Source of the DNA: Bacteroidota bacterium
GTDB taxonomy: Bacteria > Bacteroidota > Bacteroidia > SpSt-205 > S141-50
Direction of reading: 5' to 3'
Length of the DNA: 19,738 nt
NCBI GenBank assembly: GCA_015490695.1
Contig: WFXK01000175.1
Coordinates: 1 to 19,738 of the forward strand
Both the position numbers and the translations under genes were made by a program. Shown here piece by piece: positions 14,377 to 19,738 of this stretch. Positions within the stretch are counted from its first letter, which is position 1. Each line of letters starts with the position of its first letter. Under the pieces are notes generated by a model. The model worked only from the letters and a program-made list of their open reading frames with translations. It was not told the origin of the DNA and did not search any database.

Positions 14377-15092
14377 ATGTAGAAACTTTTATCAAAAAGA
14401 ATCGTTGGCAGAGTTTTTGGATTACTGTAGGGGTGTTTATAGTGCTCTTTTTATTATCGTGGTTTATTGTGGTGTTGCGTGGGACGATTCCACCTGAGGA
14501 TGAGAATCCTTATATTACTGTTGGGCGTATTGATTTTGGGGATGCTATAGCAGGGAGCGGTACACAAAACACGTGGCAGCCCAGCGGTGTTGCCCAACCA
14601 ACTCAAGAAACGGCTTCTGAAGCGGAAGACCTTATCACCAGCGAAACCCCTTCGGAAGTTTCTGCTGGTGACGCCTCAGAACAAGCTACCGAAGAAGAAA
14701 CGATTGACCCCGAAGCACTCTTTGAACCAGGGGAAGAACAAGGCACTTCCCAAGGAGAAGAAGACCTCATTGGTAACCGGGGCAACCCCTTATCTCCCGT
14801 CTTAGACCCCAAAGGACTATTCCAATTCGGAGAAGGGGAATACGGATTACAAGGCAGAATCCCCCTTGCACTGCCTGAACCTTCCTATCAAGTAGATAAA
14901 GAAACTCGGGTGACCTATGAGTTCAGCATTGCTCCTGATGGACGCGTCATCCATGTGAAGCCGTTGACGCTAACGACCGCTCCCGAACTCATCCAAGCAG
15001 GTAAAGAAGCGATTTATCAATGGCGATTTAATGCCATCAAAGAAGACAAGATTCAAAAAGCCCGCGTAACGATTACTTTTAAACTACGATAA
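14373..15092 (+). CDS. TonB-like protein with acidic linker
   Basis: A 239-residue inner-membrane protein with one N-terminal transmembrane segment (about 15-36). A long Glu/Ser/Thr/Gln-rich periplasmic linker (about 40-135) follows, then a C-terminal domain (about 165-239) resembling TonB: ALPEPSYQVDKETRVTYEFS (166-185), APDGRVIHV (187-195), AIYQWRFNAIKEDKIQKARV (213-232) and ITFKLR at the end. Bacteroidota TonB proteins often show this GRIPLALPEP-type lead-in. Unlike classical TonB, the linker is acidic, not Pro/Lys-rich. No exbB/exbD is adjacent, so energy coupling is not assured. It is translationally coupled to the OmpA-family gene upstream and ends 4 bp before mutS. A role linking inner membrane to outer-membrane partners is inferred. 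Confidence 0.75.
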   Translation: MNVETFIKKNRWQSFWITVGVFIVLFLLSWFIVVLRGTIPPEDENPYITVGRIDFGDAIAGSGTQNTWQPSGVAQPTQETASEAEDLITSETPSEVSAGDASEQATEEETIDPEALFEPGEEQGTSQGEEDLIGNRGNPLSPVLDPKGLFQFGEGEYGLQGRIPLALPEPSYQVDKETRVTYEFSIAPDGRVIHVKPLTLTTAPELIQAGKEAIYQWRFNAIKEDKIQKARVTITFKLR

Positions 15093-15096
15093 AACG

Positions 15097-17670
15097 ATGA
15101 AAGCCCCATTAGCCCCCACACCACTAATGCGTCAGTATTACCAAATCAAACAAAAATACCCAGGCACTATTTTACTCTTTCGTGTGGGAGACTTTTATGA
15201 AACTTTTGGCGAGGATGCTATTAAAATGGCGAATGTGTTAGGGATTGCATTGACAAAACGTTCTAATGGTGCTGCCAGCGAAGTGGAATTAGCAGGCTTC
15301 CCTTACCATGCCCTCCATACTTATTTACCTAAATTAGTCAAAGCAGGGCTTAGAGTCGCCATCTGCGAACAACTGGAAGACCCTAAAAAAGCCAAAGGAA
15401 AAGTCGTCAAACGTGGGGTTACGGAAGTCATTACCCCAGGTGTCACTTTAGATGAAAAACTACTGCAAACCAATCAAAATAACTATTTGGCTGCTTTCTT
15501 GCCTTTGAAAAAACACCATGCCGCAGTCGCTTTCTTAGAACTATCTACAGCAGATTTCTTTGTCTATCAAGGAGAACAAACCATCATAGAAAAACTCCTT
15601 TATGGGCTTAAACCCGCCGAAGTGCTCGTACCTAAGAACTACTTCGCAACCTTCCAACAACACTACAAAAAAGACTTCTATATAACCCGACTGGATAACT
15701 GGCTCTTTGATTACGAATTCGCACTTCAAAATCTAAAAAGCCAATTCGGTGACAACGTAGAAAAAGTCTATCCTTTTTTAAAAGAAAAAAGTTTGGTCAT
15801 CGTTGCAGGCGTTCTACTTCACTATCTTCATGCAAATGAATATAAAGATCTACCCCATTTACAACATCTTTACTATTTAGACGATGGTAACTACTTGACC
15901 TTAGACCGATTTACGATTCGGAATTTAGAACTTTTTTCTCCTATCCATCCTGAAGGGAAAGCCTTTATTGATGTTATAGATGCCACCATCACCCCCATGG
16001 GGGGGCGTTTACTAAGAAAGTACTTGCTCTTTCCCTTAAGAAAAAAAGAAGCCATAGAAGAACGTCAACAAAAAATTAAAAGTTTTGTAGAAAATCCTTC
16101 GCAGTTAGAGAAAGTACGAAAGCATTTAAAAGGGAGTGTGGATTTAGAGCGTTTAACAGCTCGCTTGGCAACACAAAAACTCCTCCCCTACGAAGCGAAC
16201 CAACTAAAAGCTACTTTAGAGCGTATTGTTCCTATCTACGAAACCCTTAAAACTTTAGAATCCTATGAAGCATTTTTTGATGTAGAAACAGCCAAAAAGA
16301 TTGTTGCACTCATTGCTTATTATTTAAAACCGGAAGCAAAATCCCAATTTGATGGAAGCATTATTAACGAGGGTATAGATAAGGCCTTAGATGAGTATCG
16401 CCGTTTAAGGGACCATGCTACAGAAGAATTAGAAAAAATTAAAGAGCGGGAAAAAGCTGCAACAGGCATTCCGTCTTTAAAAATTGGTTATAATAAGGTT
16501 TTCGGATACTATATAGAAGTTCCCAACACGCACCGCAAGAAAGTTCCCCAGCATTATGAGCGAAAACAGACTTTAACCCAAGCAGAACGATACATTACTC
16601 CAGAATTAAAAGCTTTTGAAGAGAAAATCTTAACAGCAGAGGAACGCATCAGCGAAATAGAACAGCAATTATATAAAGCCTTTTTAGAGCAATTACAGGG
16701 TTTTATTCAGGATTTACAGCGTTTTGCACAGCGCATAGCACAGTTAGATGTTTTTAGTGCTTTAGCAAAAATTGCGATAGAGCGTAATTATTGTTTACCA
16801 AAGATAACTTATGAGGAGCAATTGATTATCAAGCAGGGGCGCCATCCTGTTATAGAATGCTTTTTACCCCCTGAAAGTCCTTATGTCCCTAACGACCTTT
16901 ATTTAGATAACAAAAAACAGCAAATTATTATTTTGACAGGTCCAAACATGGCAGGGAAATCGGCTTATTTGCGTCAAACAGCGCTGATTGTGATTTTAGC
17001 GCAAATGGGTAGTTATGTTCCTGCGTCTGCTGCAACCATCGGCATCATAGATAAACTTTTTACCCGAGTAGGGGCATCGGATAACTTAGCAGCGGGCGAA
17101 AGCACCTTCATGGTAGAGATGTTAGAAACCGCTACCATCTTAAGAAACGCAACCGACAAAAGCCTTATTTTATTAGATGAAATCGGTAGAGGAACCAGCA
17201 CCTATGACGGCGTCGCTATCGCTTGGGCAATTGTAGAATATTTGCATAATACCCCAGGCAAGCAAGCAAAAACCATTTTTGCAACCCATTATCATGAATT
17301 AGCCGCCTTAGAAGAACAATGTAAACGCGTAAAAAATTACCATATCGCTGTTAAAGAAGAACAAGGAAAAGTGGTGTTTTTAAGAACTTTGAAGCGAGGG
17401 CACACAGAACATAGTTTTGGGATTCAGGTTGCTGCGATGGCAAACCTTCCTAAGGCGGTCATCCAACGTGCCCAACAACTATTAAAACGCTTAGAACGCC
17501 ATACCCCTAACCTAACAACTGAACCTGTTATCCAATTACAACTTTTTGAAACAGAAGACCCTAAATGGCAAACTATAAAACAAAAACTTTTGTCTTTAGA
17601 CCTTAATCGTTTAACGCCGATAGAAGCGCTACAACTTCTTTATGAATGGCAACAACAACTTAAATCGTAG
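15097..17670 (+). CDS. mutS: DNA mismatch repair protein MutS
   Basis: The 857-residue protein recognises mismatches and small loops and recruits MutL using ATP. It has the full MutS1 architecture. The mismatch-binding domain holds the Phe-x-Glu motif FYE (33-35). A connector, core and clamp follow (IPSLKIGYNKVFGYYIEV, 458-475). The ABC-type ATPase has Walker A GPNMAGKS (615-622), the conserved GASDNLAAGESTFMVEM (659-675), Walker B LILLDEIGRGTS (690-701) and the His loop ATHYHEL (729-735). QLQLF (813-817) is a probable beta-clamp binding motif of QLxLF type. The C-terminal helical tail NRLTPIEALQLLYEW (837-851) is typical. It lies 4 bp after the TonB-like gene and probably shares its transcript, an unrelated function. 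Its end overlaps the convergent methyltransferase gene by 11 bp. Confidence 0.97.
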   Translation: MKAPLAPTPLMRQYYQIKQKYPGTILLFRVGDFYETFGEDAIKMANVLGIALTKRSNGAASEVELAGFPYHALHTYLPKLVKAGLRVAICEQLEDPKKAKGKVVKRGVTEVITPGVTLDEKLLQTNQNNYLAAFLPLKKHHAAVAFLELSTADFFVYQGEQTIIEKLLYGLKPAEVLVPKNYFATFQQHYKKDFYITRLDNWLFDYEFALQNLKSQFGDNVEKVYPFLKEKSLVIVAGVLLHYLHANEYKDLPHLQHLYYLDDGNYLTLDRFTIRNLELFSPIHPEGKAFIDVIDATITPMGGRLLRKYLLFPLRKKEAIEERQQKIKSFVENPSQLEKVRKHLKGSVDLERLTARLATQKLLPYEANQLKATLERIVPIYETLKTLESYEAFFDVETAKKIVALIAYYLKPEAKSQFDGSIINEGIDKALDEYRRLRDHATEELEKIKEREKAATGIPSLKIGYNKVFGYYIEVPNTHRKKVPQHYERKQTLTQAERYITPELKAFEEKILTAEERISEIEQQLYKAFLEQLQGFIQDLQRFAQRIAQLDVFSALAKIAIERNYCLPKITYEEQLIIKQGRHPVIECFLPPESPYVPNDLYLDNKKQQIIILTGPNMAGKSAYLRQTALIVILAQMGSYVPASAATIGIIDKLFTRVGASDNLAAGESTFMVEMLETATILRNATDKSLILLDEIGRGTSTYDGVAIAWAIVEYLHNTPGKQAKTIFATHYHELAALEEQCKRVKNYHIAVKEEQGKVVFLRTLKRGHTEHSFGIQVAAMANLPKAVIQRAQQLLKRLERHTPNLTTEPVIQLQLFETEDPKWQTIKQKLLSLDLNRLTPIEALQLLYEWQQQLKS

Positions 17671-18436
17671 CAAGCACATAGTAAACCGCTGTAGTGTAAA
17701 AGTTCCTTATCCACTTCAAACGTGAAAAAGGAAACGGAACCTTCCAAATGGGTAAGCCAAAACGGAAACGATAGGAAGGATTAAAAAAGAAACAAGTACG
17801 TTTTACGATTTTAAAGTTTGCTTGTTGGGCAATGCATTCAAAACGTTCTATAGAAATACCTGTGTCTTTGATTTCTAAAAGCATATTTTGAAGTGAAAGG
17901 GGGGTGTTACCCCATTCAAGGATTTTTTTATATAAGTTTTTAGGAAGTAGATGGAAATACGGAAGCCGACTTAAAAAAGGATGGGAAAGCAATTGTTGAT
18001 GACCTCCAAAAGGCATTTGCCACGGCGGAAAACCTATCCATACATAACCTTGAACTAACTTTCTTAAATGTTTCAAAAATTTATCTTGTTGTGGAATGTG
18101 CTCTATAACATCTTTTAACAGCACTACATCAAAAGGTTCTTCAGGGGAATAATCATACACGTCCATAGTCAATAACTTCACCTTCCCTTTTTGAATCAAT
18201 CCATCTAAGAAGTTTTTTGCTTGTTCTAAGGCTTGTTGGTCTATATCTAAGCCGACGACTTCTTTGGCTTGTGCTTCTATACAGGCTTGAAGGAGTCCTC
18301 CTCTTCCACAGCCGATTTCTAAAACCCGCTTCCCTTTTAAGGGGACAACTTGCTCAATGTAAGGAATAATATAAGTTTTCCCTAATTGATAGGCGTTCTG
18401 AAACAGGAAATCAGCGGTATAGTGTTGAGGGTTCAC
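17660..18436 (-). CDS. Class I SAM-dependent methyltransferase
   Basis: A 258-residue Rossmann-fold methyltransferase. The SAM-binding motif I is VLEIGCGRGG (38-47). The acidic residue at the end of beta 2 is in VGLDIDQ (61-67), and motif IV is FDVVLLKDVIEHI (102-114), as in UbiE/COQ5-like and Methyltransf_11/25 families. The substrate cannot be inferred. The C-terminal 100 residues are rich in aromatic and basic residues (for example RTCFFFNPSYRFRFGLPIWK, 213-232), which could favour a hydrophobic or membrane-bound substrate. The start is GTG at 18436; the next in-frame ATG would remove the SAM-binding motif. It begins 9 bp after the ribBA stop, so the two are probably cotranscribed. The 3' end runs 11 bp into mutS. 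Confidence 0.85.
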   Translation of the reverse strand: MNPQHYTADFLFQNAYQLGKTYIIPYIEQVVPLKGKRVLEIGCGRGGLLQACIEAQAKEVVGLDIDQQALEQAKNFLDGLIQKGKVKLLTMDVYDYSPEEPFDVVLLKDVIEHIPQQDKFLKHLRKLVQGYVWIGFPPWQMPFGGHQQLLSHPFLSRLPYFHLLPKNLYKKILEWGNTPLSLQNMLLEIKDTGISIERFECIAQQANFKIVKRTCFFFNPSYRFRFGLPIWKVPFPFSRLKWIRNFYTTAVYYVLATI

Positions 18437-18445
18437 GCTGCGAAT

Positions 18446-19675
18446 TTAGGATTCATGCGATTCCCATAAAATTTCTAAGTTGTGTTTTCCTTTAATTTTT
18501 TTGGTTAGCAAATAATCTTTGTTATAAGGGTTTGCAGGGGCAATGATAGGTACTACTTCTACAATTTCCAGTCCATAGCCGTCTAAACCTGCTCGTTTCT
18601 TAGGATTATTGGTCATTAAACGCATTTTTCGTACCCCTAAGTCTCTTAGGATTTGTGCACCGATTCCGTATTCCCGTTCATCCATTTGGAAACCTAATTG
18701 TAGATTAGCTTCGTAGGTGTCTAATCCTTCTTCTTGGAGTTTATAGGCTTTTAGTTTATTCAGGAGTCCGATGCCTCTACCTTCTTGGTTCATGTAAAGC
18801 AGTACGCCTTTTCCTTCTTGTTCTATACGTTGCAGGGCGATAGTAAGTTGGTTTCCGCAGTCACAACGCAGCGACCCTAACAAATCGCCTGTGAAGCAGG
18901 AGGAGTGCACCCGAACCAAAACAGGCTCATCGGGCTGCCATGAACCTTTGACCAATGCAAGATGGGTCTCTTTGGTGTGCTTATGTTGGTAAGCAATCAG
19001 TTTAAAATGACCATAGCGAGTAGGCATTTCAACACTGACCACAGGTTCTACTAATTTTTCATGGCGCAGGCGGTATTTAATCAAGTCTGCGATACTGATG
19101 ATTTTCATGTTGAATTTTTTAGCGATTTGGAACAGTTGGGGTAAGCGAGCCATGGTACCATCATCGTTCATGATTTCTACGATGACACCTGCAGGGTATA
19201 GTCCTGCTAATCGGGCTAAGTCTACGGCGGCTTCGGTGTGTCCTGCCCTGCGCAATACCCCATCATCTACCGCCTGTAGCGGGAAAACATGCCCAGGACG
19301 AGCTAAATCCTCAGGTTTGGTCTCTGGGTCAATCAGCGCTTGGACTGTTCGGGCACGGTCTGCAGCAGAAATCCCAGAAGTGCGTTTGTTCCCTATGTAG
19401 TCTACTGAAACTGTGAAAGCGGTATTAAAGGGTGCGGTGTTGTCTCTTACCATCAATTCCAAACCCAGTTCTTCGCATCGTTTTCTTGTTAAGGGCACAC
19501 AAATGAGTCCTCTACCTTCTTTTGCCATGAAGTTGATGGCTTCGGGGGTAACAAATTGTGCTGCCATCACAAAATCGCCTTCGTTTTCTCTGTCTTCATC
19601 ATCCACAACAATCACCATTTTGCCGTTGCGGATGTCTTCTAAAGCCTCTTCTATGGTTGCAAATCGCCCTTCCAT
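18446..19675 (-). CDS. ribBA: Bifunctional DHBP synthase / GTP cyclohydrolase II
   Basis: This 409-residue fusion feeds both branches of riboflavin synthesis. The RibB half (about 1-200) makes 3,4-dihydroxy-2-butanone 4-phosphate from ribulose 5-phosphate. The RibA half (about 205-405) opens GTP. RibB motifs: DDEDRENEGD (25-34), RPGHVFPL (126-133), GHTEA (145-149). RibA motifs: VRVHSSCFTGDLLGSLRCDC (254-273) with zinc ligands Cys260, Cys271 and Cys273, NQEGRGIGLLNK (296-307) and NNPKK (356-360). An in-frame TTG at 19699 would add eight residues but lies within the promoter -7 box, so ATG at 19675 is chosen; it also fits the family start xxFATIEEAL. No FMN riboswitch can fit in the roughly 60 bases of upstream sequence visible, and none is seen. 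Confidence 0.96.
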   Translation of the reverse strand: MEGRFATIEEALEDIRNGKMVIVVDDEDRENEGDFVMAAQFVTPEAINFMAKEGRGLICVPLTRKRCEELGLELMVRDNTAPFNTAFTVSVDYIGNKRTSGISAADRARTVQALIDPETKPEDLARPGHVFPLQAVDDGVLRRAGHTEAAVDLARLAGLYPAGVIVEIMNDDGTMARLPQLFQIAKKFNMKIISIADLIKYRLRHEKLVEPVVSVEMPTRYGHFKLIAYQHKHTKETHLALVKGSWQPDEPVLVRVHSSCFTGDLLGSLRCDCGNQLTIALQRIEQEGKGVLLYMNQEGRGIGLLNKLKAYKLQEEGLDTYEANLQLGFQMDEREYGIGAQILRDLGVRKMRLMTNNPKKRAGLDGYGLEIVEVVPIIAPANPYNKDYLLTKKIKGKHNLEILWESHES

Positions 19676-19696
19676 AGCCCCAATACAAATGCAACA

Positions 19697-19729
19697 CAAA
19701 TTTAACTAAATTTTATAGACAGAACGCAA
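19697..19729 (-). promoter_or_regulatory. Bacteroidota-type promoter of ribBA
   Basis: The minus strand has TTG (19729-19727), a 22-base spacer, then TAAATTTG (19704-19697), an exact match to TAnnTTTG. Transcription should start near 19690, giving a leader of about 15 bases. The -7 box overlaps a perfect inverted repeat AAATTTA-AC-TAAATTT (19698-19713). Confidence 0.6.
19698..19713. repeat. Perfect inverted repeat over the ribBA promoter
   Basis: AAATTTA, two bases AC, then TAAATTT. The 7-bp arms are perfectly complementary. The repeat covers seven of the eight -7 box bases and extends nine bases upstream of it on the transcribed strand. It could be a repressor operator, but all arm bases are A or T, so chance in AT-rich promoter DNA is a real alternative. 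Confidence 0.35.
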
Positions 19730-19738
19730 GTGCATAAA

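Noticed and set aside
14587..14812. Lys-rich plus-strand and Ser-rich minus-strand open frames within the TonB-like gene
   Set aside because: They are frame shadows of the Glu/Ser/Thr-rich linker; a long frame is expected from its repetitive codons.
19676..19699. TTG start for ribBA eight codons upstream
   Set aside because: The TTG is part of the -7 box TAAATTTG, so it would not be in the transcript, and family members start near the chosen ATG.
1..19738. CRISPR arrays, insertion sequences, tRNA or rRNA genes
   Set aside because: No regularly spaced repeats, transposase or integrase motifs, or RNA gene signatures were seen on either strand by eye.

Overview
The window looks like a housekeeping stretch of a Bacteroidota chromosome of fairly low GC content. 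Four lines of evidence support this. Promoters match the Bacteroidota -7 box TAnnTTTG, twice with a TTG about 20-22 bases upstream. Shine-Dalgarno sequences are mostly absent. Secreted proteins carry short signal peptides of the Bacteroidota style. The families present (DUF4197 lipoprotein, WG-repeat protein, PD40-OmpA protein, RibBA fusion, TonB-like protein) are common in that phylum. I cannot place it below phylum from sequence alone.

Layout. Positions 1-410 hold no credible gene; they contain a decayed duplication with three copies of a small imperfect-hairpin repeat. Positions 411-4827 are a tightly packed minus-strand operon: DUF4197 lipoprotein, pncB, pncA, cmk, hflX. It is driven by a good -33/-7 promoter at 4848-4878. 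Positions 4959-9650 run on the plus strand: an AAA+ ATPase with an unrecognised N-terminal domain, a secreted protein of unknown function, a GT9 glycosyltransferase, a NosL-like lipoprotein and tgt. The first two each have a copy of the same 22-bp promoter block. A large secreted WG-repeat protein (9674-12334, minus) converges on tgt and diverges from a plus-strand set: PD40/OmpA envelope protein, TonB-like protein, mutS (12379-17670). Finally ribBA and a SAM-dependent methyltransferase form a minus-strand pair (19675 to 17660) that converges on mutS with an 11-bp overlap.

How the genes work together. PncA and PncB are consecutive steps of nicotinamide salvage to nicotinate mononucleotide. 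RibBA supplies both precursors of riboflavin. Tgt makes queuosine-modified tRNA, Cmk recycles CMP/dCMP, HflX acts on stalled ribosomes and MutS recognises mismatches. The OmpA-family protein, the TonB-like protein, the NosL-like and DUF4197 lipoproteins and the WG protein are envelope components.

I found no mobile element, CRISPR array, tRNA, rRNA or convincing new multi-gene system. The items most worth a second look are the covarying hairpin repeats at the left end, the AAA+ protein with its unrecognised N-terminal region, the duplicated (possibly leaderless) promoter block, and the loss of the zinc cysteines in Tgt.
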